A stretch of 64,000 nucleotides of DNA from assembly GCA_024516035.1 (NCBI GenBank), contig CM044959.1, positions 21,976,741 through 22,040,740 on the forward strand, given 5' to 3'. This DNA comes from Bactericera cockerelli (lineage: Eukaryota; Arthropoda; Insecta; Hemiptera; Triozidae). Of the stretch, positions 33,403-45,335 are shown piece by piece; within the stretch, counting starts at the first letter, position 1, and each line of letters starts with the position of its first letter. The notes under the pieces are model-generated. The model saw only the letters and a program-made list of their open reading frames with translations, made no database searches and was not told the DNA's origin. The position numbers were made by a program, and so were the translations under genes.

Positions 33403-36400
33403 CATGATAATGAATTCGGATGCTCTGGTGATACTAGTAATGCTTCTAATGAAGTAGAGTTTAATTTTTAATTAAATGAAAGAGATTAAAATCAATTCAG
33501 ACATTGAGTAGATTAGCCCAACCTAACCTAATATTAAATAATAATAATGGTTGTCTTCATCATTAAGATCGTCATTATTAGAATGACTATGGTTGCTAAA
33601 ATAATTATTTCTAGTTATGTAGAGCACACTGCAGGCTACACCGGAGTAGATTGAATGGCCAACTCCTACTAGATCATTCGTGAGTAGGAATTTTGGTACA
33701 TCAAACTTTTTTAATGTTTTATTCAATGATATCCAATTGATATCTATAATAATATACATACATATATTATATTTTGGGGTGTGATCTTTTTCCTAAAGAG
33801 AGTGAAGGATTCCAAAGTTTTTTGCTATGTGGGCGTTTTACGAGAATGAGGTTTGATTTAGTTTCAAGTTTTATTAGGGTCATTAATTTGGGAATAAGTT
33901 TTAATTTGCAAATCAAGTTGTTGCTTTTGACGTATTCGTGGATTCATTTTTGCACAAGTACAAGCAGCTGAGAAGGTCGAATCTGAATTTTGTTTATACT
34001 GAACTCGCTCAATCCCGGCGCTTGGTTGCAGCATAGGTTTCAGATATTGCAGCTATTAGTCAGCTATGTTGGTCAGATTTATTTAAAGTTTAACAAGTTC
34101 TTATTTACTTTTTTATACTAATTTATACAAAAGTAGTTCTTCTCCTTAATTTTGAAAGGCTTGTGTTTTATAGTTTTTTTTTGTCTCATTTACAAACAAA
34201 GAATATCTAGAATAAACAAAATTGTAGATACGTTTTTTAATAATAAAAAGTTTAAAAACATATAAACTCTTTTATAAACTTACTAGATTTAAATCCAAAA
34301 CTTCGCTACCGTATCGTTTTGGTGATATTTTTTGTCATAAACTATTGGCATAATGGGACTAGCTATAATAATCTCACAGAGTTACTCTTCCAAATTATAG
34401 ATATCAGGTAGGTAATTACAGTTTGAAGAATTAAGTTTATGCTTCATATCTTTCAACATAGGTGATCCATTCGAGACGAAAATGTTTGAATTTATTCTTA
34501 TTTCATACAAGATTTTTTTGACCCATTTGGCCCAGCCAACTGGGTGAAAAATTGTTTTTATGTACGGTGAACCCCGATCTAAACAATTTCTTGCCTAGAG
34601 GATTGGTCTGTCCATTCAGAAGGTGCTGCATGCATCCTTGGGTCGATACCAGAAGGTCATGAAATGAATGAAGTTTATTTATTATTAATTTCATACAAGT
34701 ACATTTATTATGTGTGAATCCCCCACTGGTCACAGGTTTGAAACTTTTAGAACATAGATCTCATTATACTTTCCATCAAGCTCTCGTGTTGTGTGTGTCT
34801 TGAGTCAAGCCAGAAAGTTTGTTTTGAGATCAAACTCTTTATTTCCGAAATTTGGAATTAATTCCATCGAGACAGGGGTTTTAATTAAAATTTGACAACT
34901 CACTGTTTCTCACTAGCTCAGAATTCAGAACGATAAAAAAAAATCTAGAGATTGTATTCGCCCATGATGGAGATAATCTATTCTACAAAGGTCACCCACT
35001 ATTCTCGACAGAGGTTAACCTCCTTGCACCTGTGACTGAAGCTCTGAAGAAGAAATCAATTTGTCTTTTCAATATTCCCTTATTTATAAAGAGTTAACCA
35101 CCTAGCTATTTGCTTAGTGGTATATGTATATGGTTCCGTCGGATTTTATACTATGATGTCTATGATGCGTGTGAGCAAACAGCCTTTGATACATGAGGAT
35201 TGATTCTCCTGATATTGTGATATTGGAAAAAGCCAAGACCCACATTTTGAATGAGCACTTAAGCTAACTGGACTATACATGATATAAACTTCATATTATT
35301 ATAAGACTTTTAATAAAACCTATAACCTCGTAATCATTAGAAAAAAAACATTTTTTGTATCAAACTGCCTGAAAAGTCGCATCGTTTAAGCAACACCTTG
35401 CTTGATTTACGACCTCTGGAGCCTCATTAAATTGGTCCTAGGTTCGGTTGAAACAGATCTCCAGGCTAATTTAGTTTCTAAATTGTAGTGCAAGGCGTTT
35501 TGTTTGGGGGAGAAATACACTAGATTATTATAATGTATAGGACGGTCCCAAGTACGATGGTTCGTTTCACAGATTTGGTTTATTAATTGCGAATGATTTA
35601 CGATGCTGAATATACTAATCAGGCTGATTCAAGCACTTTGGGTGCCGCGTGAGGCTTTAATTGATTCAAGAACCTTGTTTCCTTAAGTTTCCGTCATTAT
35701 TATTATTTTCCGATGGTGTTCCTATCGTTGAATAACTTTCAAAAATTGGTTCGAAGGTGTTCTTTGTGTTTTTGTTCTGAATCTTTTTGCTATTGTTCAA
35801 GGGATAAGAATATGTATATAGAACGTGATTTGTGAAAATAAGGGAAAAAAATACAAGGTATAAAGAAAGTAGGTACAAAGGTTAGGAAAGTTGGTTAGAA
35901 AAGGAAAGAAAGGAAGGTTAGGAAAGAATCGTTCTTTGTGAAGATTGGAGGTGGCTCGACTGGTAGGTACCTACTGGTTCACTTCTAACAGAGAGAAAAT
36001 ACAAATACCACCGAGTTCAATTTTTTTTCTCAAAAACCCTTTGAAGTTGAACCCACGTGTAAAAGGTTAGTCACTAAGTGATTGTGCTTTTCCTATCTGA
36101 ATAATGGGAACTAAAAAAACTAAAAAAACTAAAAAAACACATATGGAACTAAAAAAACATGACTGTCCCTATGTTGGTTGGGTATCAAAGATCTCTAACC
36201 TCGAAACCAGCGGGAGAATTTTACTCAACACGCAAAGCTGCAGACCCGTCAGTCATCTAGTTAGCAATCAGTGCGAATTTTGATGGAGCAAACCCATCAA
36301 CATAGCATTATATCGATCAAATCTGTCAATGGGTAATCACTGTTGTCCTGATATGAACCTTCAGCGGTATTTTTTCTTCGCGTGCGCCTTTTTACAGAAT

Positions 36401-36594
36401 TTGGAATTACAATAATTTAGGTATTTGAAAGTTTTTGATAATTGCGTGCCAAAAAATAAATGCATAAAAAACAGCATTATTTTACAGTTTCTGGTTGAAA
36501 TATTTAGACATAAAATTTTTCTCCCTTAAAAAGAAGGAATGATGGACGAAGGAAAATATTCTCTTTGCTTAACTTCTCTTTAACATCCAGGGAT
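33403..36594. other. No gene recognised
   Basis: AT-rich. A short CTAAAAAAA repeat lies at about 36112-36165. Several ORFs of 65-78 codons lack recognisable features. Confidence 0.5.
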
Positions 36595-36780
36595 TCGAGA
36601 CGGGAGTTTTACCCTCCATTCGCTGGAAACTCATCACAAACGAGCTAAGGACTTTGAACTCACCCTGGGTCAGGCAACAATCAAGAGGGTTTTTGAAAGG
36701 TCACAAATTTGAATGGTCACTGGTCACCCTCCTATCCTCACCTGGGTGGACTTCTAAATCAGGTCACATTCTTTGTCCCT
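36595..36780 (-). mobile_element. 5S-derived SINE, diverged body
   Basis: On the plus strand ACGGGAGTTTTACCCTCCAT, TCGCTGGAAACTCATCACAA, AACTCACCCTGGGTCAGG and a later GGTCACCCTCCTATCCTC match the minus-strand SINE at 53537-53805 with insertions. Confidence 0.55.
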
Positions 36781-37429
36781 GAGTCGTCGCCCCTGCCCCT
36801 CACCGGACGAGACACACATGAAGAGACTTGACACACGCCCACACACCAGCAACTCCAGCATAGCATGTCCGCCCACCCTCAGCCTAATAGATCATTCTGA
36901 TTTCGCCTCCATGACATGATGGGTTTTTGTTTTCGGCAGATACCTATCAAGATATGGATCGACAAGAGGATAATTGGCTTGTCAGTGATCTACTATCCCG
37001 ACATGGGTCCATCAATCATGAGTAGTGACAGTTGAGATCTCTCTATTTTGAAAGTTTGTGCGTACACCGGTGCGAACACAATCGATGAAATCAAGATATT
37101 TTGAGATGGCATCGTCCGAGATAGAGTGCTTAAACTGTTCATCTACTCGTATGTTCTAATGTGAATGCTTGTCCTGGATATTTGGGCAGATTCAATTAAA
37201 GACTATCCCAAAGTAGTCCAAAGGGTATTAGAATGATAACTGCACCTGTAATAAAGGAATAAGTTATCCATTACGTTAATGGTCGTAATGGATAACATTT
37301 AACACATCGGTGATAAATAAACTTATCGCAAAAAATCTGCATTTTGGATATTTGGAACACAGAGGAAATCACAAAAAATCTATAGAGGGTGAAACCCTCG
37401 TCTTAATCCAGCCAGGACTTTAAATCAAA

Positions 37430-37550
37430 TAGAATCGTTGGCGTTAGGAAGGGCATCCAGTCGTAAAAAATGTGCTAAAACCAACCAACCTCAACCACGA
37501 GGTTGAACAACGTCGACCCTGCTCAAGAGGGATAAGACAGAGTAAAAGTT
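37430..37550 (+). repeat. LINE (RTE-like) 3' tail fragment
   Basis: GTTGGCGTTAGGAAGGGCAT, CCAGTCGTAAAAAATG, ACCAACCAACCTCAACCACG and CGTCGACCCTGCTCAAGAGG. It is longer than the related piece at 29275-29375. No reverse transcriptase sequence was seen upstream. Confidence 0.5.
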
Positions 37551-38089
37551 GAGTGTTTTTCTGGAACGACCTCTACTTATGTACGTCTGCTACTCGTAGC
37601 TACCTCTCTTTACCTACTAGGTAAAGATATAAATATCTAGAAGCAAGAAAAAGTTGTTCACTACGGTTTGTTGCCCCTGGAAATATTCGAAAGCAACAAG
37701 GCTTACGTTTTCCAGGAGTGAAAAGCAAAGTCTCCCCCGACTTTGTTTCCTTGAAATGTTTCGTGAATATGCTATCAGAGGGCGCTGTCTGATTCGGTCT
37801 CCAACACGTGGATTTAGTGACAGCAATGGTATTTATCAAGTAAATAATTAGATAGATACATACATTATTTTTGTTGTTTTCTTTTCGTTAGTTTATATTT
37901 TTAGAAAAAAAGAAAGCATTTTGAGTTTGGAACATATCTATCTTAACAGAAGAGCACCGAAACTGAAAGATATGCCTTACAAATCTCTTACAATTAGATA
38001 CCTCCAAGAATAACTATTATTAGTTACCGTGTATTGTGTTCGTGTTTGTAAAGAAATGAAAATATGTTCGATTAAGAAAAAAAAAAAAA
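37551..38089. other. No gene recognised
   Basis: Overlapping ORFs on both strands at 37600-37851 have no recognisable domain. Confidence 0.4.
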
Positions 38090-38790
38090 AAAATATATTT
38101 CTAGTTGAAACTTTAGTTTGTGTCTGTTATTCGCAATCCTTGCATCGCGCAAATTTCAAAAACTACTGAACGTATTATAGATGGTCCCATTTTAACTTCG
38201 TCAACTTATTACTACTGGACCTTGGATATAATTATGAACTAGGTATCATCATCATAGGATGGCGTCATCGTGAACGATGGTAGCCAGACAGTGGAGGAAT
38301 GACTCTGCATTTCTACCACTGTCTTTACAAGGAGGCTAATAAATGACAAGGCCCCCAGAACCAAGACAATGCTGGTCTACTCCCTGTTTATAGTCCCCCA
38401 GCCAGACTGTAAAGACACGATTTCGATCAAATTATGTTCGTATATGCGTACCTATTACCGTTTTACATGTTACACTTTATTTTTCGCTGAATAATTATGC
38501 TTGAGCTCTGATATATAAAAAATATAAAATTTTGAATAAAAAGTCTTCAACTTGCCATACAGAATACTCTGTTGAATTTAATGAGGGAAAAATGGTATTC
38601 TATTATACAAAACAAATTTGAAGTAAATCGGTTGAGAATTTTGTAGGTACAAGTGATGTAGTGAAAAATCTCAGAATAGCGCGATAAGTGGTTAAAAAAT
38701 TATCGCCAATTGAATACAAATGTGAACCGTTCATGAGAGAGTACTGTGTCCATAATGGGCAGTGCATTTTTTTCCTTTCTTCAAGAATAA
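38090..38790 (-). repeat. Dispersed repeat H, interrupted by SINE E
   Basis: On the plus strand TAGTTTGTGTCTGTTATTCG, ATGGTCCCATTTTAAC, then after the SINE GATTTCGATCAAATTATG, ACAAATTTGAAGTAAATCGG and GTGTCCATAATGGGCAGTG. These correspond in order to the reverse complement of 44010-44697. Confidence 0.6.
38246..38410 (-). mobile_element. SINE-like family E, copy nested in repeat H
   Basis: Shares GGCGTCATCGTGAACGATGG, GTGGAGGAATGACT, CAAGGAGGCTAATAA and GTCCCCCAGCCAGAC with 60609-60813. The left side is an ATC/ATG-rich tail, so the element is read from the minus strand. No tRNA or 5S promoter is evident in the head. Confidence 0.7.
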
Positions 38791-38800
38791 TTTCTGTCGG

Positions 38801-40257
38801 CTCTAAGGGTTCGAACCTCATATTTTTGGAATGGTAGGAAAACAGCATGTCAGTGAGCGATCTGCGGGATTGGCTCGCTTTCTACCATTCCCAATCTTCT
38901 CCCTAGCTACACTGCTACAATGCTACATACATTGATACATAATTATGTATGTTATACGTACAATTTTTCTGTCACTGATCTACAGGACGTGTTACCTATC
39001 TGATATAAAACTTCCAGCGTATTAAACTGAAATAAAACGGATTTTTATTGACAATTTAATGTCCTCCTTAATCGTTAATGACTATTTAAATACCCAACTT
39101 TTTCTGGGTGGTAACATTTTTCCTTAGATCGGAGACGATATCGATGATATTGGAGAACAAATTATCGACGTTGATCGTTGCGATAAGTGTTATCTAACTT
39201 ATTGGAACTCGTCAAGTAGAAATTAGTTACTGCATGGGTCTTTCAGGTGGATAAGAAAACTTTGAGTTTTAAAACGATTAAACCAGTATCTATTTGTAAT
39301 TAACCTTTGTCCCTAATACGCACAAAAATTAATGGCCACATTATCAGTACTATAAATTACTACAAATGACACATTCCAGGTTATTTACTATGGGTATCAT
39401 TTTTATGTCAGAACTAAACGAATACAATTGTGATGCCTTAATTATTCTCATCTCACTAAAATTTGCCTTGAGTGGTACTTGAACCAAGGACCTCCAGAAT
39501 ACGAAGTCAATACCTTTTCGAGACCGAGATTCTGAATTTGATTAGTTATTTACTTACATAAATATTACATAATCATATGTATACCTATGATTTTTTATGT
39601 ATTTTTTCTACCATCAAAAAACCCATGCATAGTTTCCCAAGCACTAATCCACTGACTCGTAACTAATGTTGAAAACAACAACAAATACACGCAAACTTAA
39701 TGTAATATGGTGACGAACTTGTGAAAAGCTCCACAAGTGCTTTTCAAATGAACCTCTCCCCCCACTTGATTGAAGTTGGACAAAAATATTTTGAAAATAT
39801 CCCAACGTCTCTGACGCATATTTTTTTCTCAACGAAAGCCTCGCAATTGTTCAAAATCATTCCCAACCCGATCCATTGTTCACCTGGAGAAAGAAAGCAA
39901 AAACAAATTAATAAACGTCATGTCGAGATGTTGAGTAAACAATAGAGGTCGATAATGCCTTAGCTCTCTAGCTGAGTTCTCTAATTCCAAAGCTCTAAAT
40001 GCCTCTCTATAGTCTCTATAGTTTTCATTGAAGAGTGAAAAATTCACCCACCAGAGAAAACAGCGAGAAGGGAGAGGGGAGAGGGTATTTCAGTAGGGGA
40101 CCCCTGGCGTGGGAACCTGAACGTCCCACTTGGTAGGGGACGGGGGTTCCATAACAGTGGCGGTCGAGGAATTCGAGGTTCCATTTGCAGGTGACATTCA
40201 ATTTCATTTTTGTTCCCTTGATGATAAGATGAATTTGACGGATAGTAGATCGTTTTA
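38801..40257. other. No gene recognised
   Basis: AT-rich. A weak tRNA-like fragment lies near 39465-39535 on the minus strand. Confidence 0.45.
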
Positions 40258-40475
40258 TAATAATAATAATACCATCTTATTTATACTGCCCGATAAAAAC
40301 TATTAAGTCCCATTATTCCAACAGTAAGCCCAAGACGTATTGTTCTGTGGTAAAAATCCCAAATGGGAGGATAACTTGTCATGTCCCGGCACTCCCGGCT
40401 GGGTTTCGAACCCACGACTTCTGGAATCTCTGGATTCACAGAGTGCCGCCTTTACCACTGAGCTACTGGGACAGT
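40258..40475 (-). mobile_element. tRNA-SINE family B, full copy
   Basis: Head CTGTCCCAGTAGCTCAGTGG with a complete variable part, B box GTGGGTTCGAAACCCA, body GACAAGTTATCCTCCCATTT, and an ATT tail at 40258-40271. It is longer than the copy at 14020-14196, which lacks the middle of the head. Confidence 0.85.
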
Positions 40476-40914
40476 ATAATAGACATGTTTCAATTGTTTC
40501 ATCCATGAGAATCACACCGCGACCCGTCGGGCTTAATTCCGCTTGATTGACCCCCGAAAGCACACTTCGTGGTCAAAGCATGGCCGTTAGAACTACGATG
40601 ACAAGACTCCCTAAGATTATGAGCTTTATCCTAGTTTTCTAACACAGCGAGCATATTATTATAATTCTGTTGTAGATTTTAGAGGATGTGCCAATTACAC
40701 CAAAAATATTGAAATTACCTTCATCTTTCTTCCCTTACAAGACTCAGAAAACTGCCATGTTAGTAATTAAGCAGGTATTCGAATTTCCACCAAAATAAAT
40801 TAGATGAATCTCTAATTGAAATTGAGGGAAACATAATATATTTTTTATAAGTATGTACATACTATACTATATTCATACTCAGGTATACATATTATGTTAG
40901 TTAAATTAAAGTTA
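40476..40914. other. No gene recognised
   Basis: AT-rich; nothing recognised. Confidence 0.5.
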
Positions 40915-41020
40915 TCAAACTCGCTTTACTAAATCTACGCTGAAACCGGGTCTTGAACCACCGGCCTCCAGGTTACAAGTCCGTCGCCTTATCGATCAAG
41001 CTACTAAGGTCAGTTACTCA
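40915..41020 (-). mobile_element. SINE family F
   Basis: Minus strand: CTTAGTAGCTTGATCGATAA, GACGGACTTGTAACCTGGAG, GGTTCAAGACCC (B box) and TTTAGTAAAGCGAGTTTGA. It matches the 9538-9690 copy throughout. Confidence 0.75.
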
Positions 41021-41466
41021 GGTATATTGTGCTCATAGTTATAGCCTCCTCCCTTGTTAACGAACCTACCATGCGCCACTGACCTGGGTGATAGAAGAAA
41101 GAAAATCTCAATCAACCCGCATTACCTATTATCCCACAACTGAATACCTGTTTTCCCGAGACTACCTACATAACACCACAGTCAAGAATGCGAAGGAAAA
41201 TACACGGCTGTAATGAAAATGCATGTGTTGGAGTTTGATGTGAAATTACTACCCTACTGGGTGTCTCCTAAAACAGGAACTGAAAAAATTGCCTAAGATT
41301 AGGTACTACTACCTAATTTACATATGAACTACAATATTCAATTTTTTTTGATCAATGAAAATAATTGACAAAATTTCTCAAGATACTTTTCTTAGTTGAA
41401 AATGATTTGCCTTGGATAAAGTGGATGTTCCAAAAACACCAAAAAACCCTCTCCCTCTCTCTAACT

Positions 41467-42050
41467 CAGGGGTCGGCAATTAAATCCTGTTAAGGTCCGG
41501 ATTAACATTAGAAAAATCTCCGCGGTCCAGATTAATAAGAACCATCAGTCTTTAGGAACTTTCTTACACCAAAACTCTTAGGTCGATACTGTCTCTTTGC
41601 ACTTTTTAGGACTACTTCTTCTTGCAAATCATTTTTTTTTAAACACATACACGACCGGCACCATTTTCAGTGTATGTACGCATGGGACCGCTATATCTGA
41701 GCACGAAAAACGAAGTATACGAAATTATACTGGGGTATAGAGTATATTTCTATACTAAAACATAGGAATAGGTGTCCCACTGTGGGACAAACAGGTTTGA
41801 AATCAAGAAGGTCATTTGTCCCACCGGTGGGACAACCGGTCCATTGCGTACATACTCACTTGTCCCACCGGTGGGACAACCGGTCCATTCAGTACACACG
41901 CAGTTGTCCCACCGGTGGGACAACCGGTCGTGTATGTGTTAAGAAAGAGAAAAAAATATTATTTTTCGAACCTAAAATTTTGTTCGCGGGCCGGACAAAT
42001 GAGCTTCGCGGTCCGGAGTCGGACCGCGGTCCGCTAATTGCCGACCGAGG
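41467..42050. mobile_element. hAT-type non-autonomous element, 584 bp, 8-bp TSD
   Basis: Left end CAGGGGTCGGCAATTA; the right end read inward is CCTCGGTCGGCAATTA. Both are flanked by CTCTAACT (41459-41466 and 42051-42058). GCGGTCC/GGTCCGG motifs lie near both ends, as in many animal hAT elements. There is no transposase. The interior carries a short array of perfect palindromes (41773-41923). Confidence 0.82.
41773..41923. repeat. 44-bp repeat with perfect 20-bp palindromes
   Basis: TTGTCCCACCGGTGGGACAA, a perfect palindrome, occurs at 41816-41835, 41860-41879 and 41904-41923, exactly 44 bp apart and each followed by CCGGTC. A variant, TGTCCCACTGTGGGACA, begins at 41773. ORFs across it arise from the repeat. 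Confidence 0.95.
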
Positions 42051-42058
42051 CTCTAACT

Positions 42059-44009
42059 GTTTATGATTTTTTTTGGGGGGGGGGGGGGTCTAAATTGGGT
42101 AAATAAATAATGGCGAAATAACTACTTGAACATGTTATTATATTATTTCGATAAACTATTCGAAACTTAATGAAATTTTAGGAAATTATTTTAGTTTTAT
42201 TTTACAAAAACGTGAACAGTTTCTTAAGAGCAACAATAATTTCTTCAGCAGTCAGCACATTTATATCACTATCATCAAAAGCTAAAAATCTAAGTATTTG
42301 TAGAATCCGATTAACCTTTTCTCTCTCTCTGACCCGTCTATACTGATACCGACTGATTGATCCACCCTGTATAGTTCGAAGGAGGACATTGTGGGGATCG
42401 TTTTAGGGACTCCCTTTGAATTCAGATTGGAAAATATTAAATAATAACCCCCTTCATTTTGTTTCAATGTGGGAATTTTTTGTCCTGAATGTGTTGGTAA
42501 ACTTAGTATGTAGGAATGATTAGGATAGATGGAACATTGTCACACTATTATTTTTGGAATTTATTTTCAATTCCTGGTAAGATTAATCTACCAAAGTACG
42601 GTGAAAGTTCAAAAGTTACATTTTTTTACATAGATTTAGCAAAAAATTTTTGACTAAATACCTAGGGCTTGTAAAATACACAGCATAAGGTCTCACTTTC
42701 AGATTTGACACCGAACTTTGTCAAGTTCGTTGGATTTTTCAATGATTGCCACTGTTGTAGTATTGAGCCCGCATCAGCCATTGGTTAACTGGACAAGCCT
42801 AGTACTTTATTTTCTTCTTCTGGTAATAATAATAAGGTGCCTTAATGTTGTTTAGCTTACATGATTCTATAATAAGTATAATACCCCTTCAAAGAACAAC
42901 AATAATAAAATTCACATATTAATTTCATTTAAAGAGTTCTCCTTTTTTGCACTTCTTTCTAACTTAAAATGCGTGTACTAAATTCAATGAATAATTGCAT
43001 TTGAAAAATTAAGGGTATAAATTATAATATATAAGTTTTGTTGTTAAAATGAACAATAATAAGTATGTAAAAAATGTAAATAATAGAATGTTAACAACCT
43101 ACTTAAGAAACTGGGCGAATAATGGGTCTCACATGATATAAAAGCATTTCATGTAAAGGAACTAGGTGTTTGAGCATCATAAAAAATGCATATTATTATA
43201 AAAAAAAAATAAAAAAAAATATATTTATTCCGAATATTCATGTAGAGGGTAGAGAAAGGGATTAACATGAAGTTACTGAGTGGGCGTTGAAACTGAGTTA
43301 CTATCGAAAAAGAAATCAAATATCTGAACACTAGAAGAAAATTCAGTTTCCCACGAACTCAATAATAAAGAAATCCAAAAAGAATACACATTGTAAAGGG
43401 GGTGTTTGTTATAAGCTCAAGGAATCTGATTGTTATGTCTCTTGTTAATAAATTCAAAATAAAATTTAGAAAAACCCTTACTTGTTAATAATTTGAAAAT
43501 GCCCTCAAGTAATTCAGACGTATGGATTTGTTCGTCATGAAAAGTTATAATAATAGCACAAGAATGGTTTGTAATTTACTTTTCAAGAAGCAATAGAAAC
43601 CTACTTCTCATTAAATTTAAGTTTTTGCTTTTGGTTAATTAATAAATAAAAATGTGAGAATTAATTAAAGATTTAAGAAAATATAATTAGCTGTATTATA
43701 GTTTGACTTTGTAAAAATTTACCCAGATCCCATCTAAGGTGTAACATAATAACTGAGCCTTATTCACTTATTAAGATATAAAAAGGGGAATTTTTTTAGA
43801 ACCGTTCTTTTTAATGAGTGTAGATTTTCTAAATGCTTCGGGGTTCATTTAGTAGGTAAATACTAATTCCTCGAGCATACAGCCATTCCTGGGTTGAATC
43901 TACTCTTTCTGTAGAACATCAGAATTGACCAAGCTTACGTTGCTGTGAGGTATTTGTAGGTTAGACCATGGTTACTTTTCATCCAACTCCTTGAAGAGAA
44001 ATGTGTAAA
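42059..44009. other. No gene; short G run
   Basis: A run of G at about 42075-42088 next to a T run. Otherwise AT-rich with no recognised gene. Confidence 0.5.
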
Positions 44010-44697
44010 AAAACACTGCCAATTATGGACACAAAACTTCCTCGTGATTGCTTCACATTGTAAACACGTGCCAATTTTGAGATTTTATAGAAAATTACTT
44101 GTATCTCCAAAACGGCTCAACCGATTTTCTTCAAATTTGTTTTATATGGTAGAATATCGTTTTTTCTACATTCTAGATTCCACAAAAAAATCTGTATCGG
44201 CAAGTCGTGGTCCTTATTTTTTACTTTTTTGTCCAAAATTTCGGATTTCTTAATATCAAGTTAAATTATAATAATTTTAAAAATAAATATAAATAACTAT
44301 GTAAAACAATAATATGCATATTCTTACAATTTCATCAAAATCGGTGTACCGTTCACGAGATATAAGCGTTAAGTAAAAAGTTAGGGTCAGTGCGGTCTCT
44401 TTCACCAAACGCTGGTATGAATTCGATGAATTTAAAATGGGACCATTTACAGAATGTCTTCTAATGTGTGCAAAATTTTATTAAAATCAGTTGAGTTAGT
44501 TTCAAGATTTGCGCTTACAAGAATCGTATTTAACAGACCGACGGATCGACGGACCGACAGACGGACACAAACCAAATTTACTAGTAGTTATGAAACGTCC
44601 AGAAGTATGAAAAAAATTGAAATCGGAGCAAAAAAATATTTTTTTTTACAAACGACACAATACTTCCGAATTCTATATTAGAAATTCTCGGAAGTAA
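44010..44697 (+). repeat. Dispersed repeat H, longest copy
   Basis: From ACACTGCCAATTATGGACAC through ATCTCCAAAACGGCTCAACC and GTACCGTTCACGAGATATAA to GACCGACAGACGGACACAAA. It ends in a hairpin built from ACTTCCGAATTCTATATTAG and AAATTCTCGGAAGT (about 44660-44697). The minus orientation of the same order is seen at 38090-38790. No coding capacity is recognised; the class is unknown. Confidence 0.6.
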
Positions 44698-45284
44698 AAA
44701 GAACAATATGAACAACTGTTCAAGGTATTGTCGTTCTAACTATTGGCAGCAATTTAGGACAACCTTTATGAGTAACATTTTAAAAGGTCTCGATACATAA
44801 TATACCCGAATAACTGAAAGATTTTAAAAATTTAAAGTCCAATGATCGACGCATAAATTGAAATTCTTATTTATTAAATTGCGGAAAAAAAATTAACACT
44901 ACCTGGTGCCACCCCCCTGGTGCCTCCCCTTAGACCCGCGCCTAAGTTAGTATTTGGCAATCCACAAGGAGACCACTTTTCTGAAAACCTACACACATGC
45001 AAGCAAAGTAATTAATATCACTCAGGTAACATTATCAATTCCACCTAACTATGGTGTCATTCTACAAGAAATTGCAAATGAGTTGCATATTAAGCATTGG
45101 TTGCATAATATGCATTGGCTGGGCACTGTCTCATGCAACTTCCTACGGAAATACAATAGGCTTTCCTGCAGTCAGGTAAATGCAACCTTATGCAAGTTCT
45201 TGTCAGCCTGTTTGAAGTATTAGACTAATAGTAGACCACGGGTGTCTCTGACTGAACCATTAGGTCGTATATTTGAATCCTACT
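44698..45284. other. No gene recognised
   Basis: AT-rich. An 89-codon ORF at 44954-45223 has no recognisable domain. Confidence 0.4.
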
Positions 45285-45335
45285 CTTTTTTTACTTCCGA
45301 TAAATTTCCAATATTAGAAATCGGAAGTATTTTTC
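45285..45335. repeat. Terminal hairpin of repeat H
   Basis: TTACTTCCGATAAATTTCC pairs with ATTAGAAATCGGAAGTA; the outer nine base pairs are perfect. Confidence 0.55.

Noticed and set aside
39465..39540. tRNA-like stretch on the minus strand
   Set aside because: Only a weak B box (GGTTCAAGTACC) can be seen; no body, tail or clear A box.
42361..42377. CCACCCTGTATA, like the end of the long-TIR elements
   Set aside because: No inverted partner end is found within several kilobases; it may be a lone fragment or chance. The same holds for CCACCCTGTAT near 22220.
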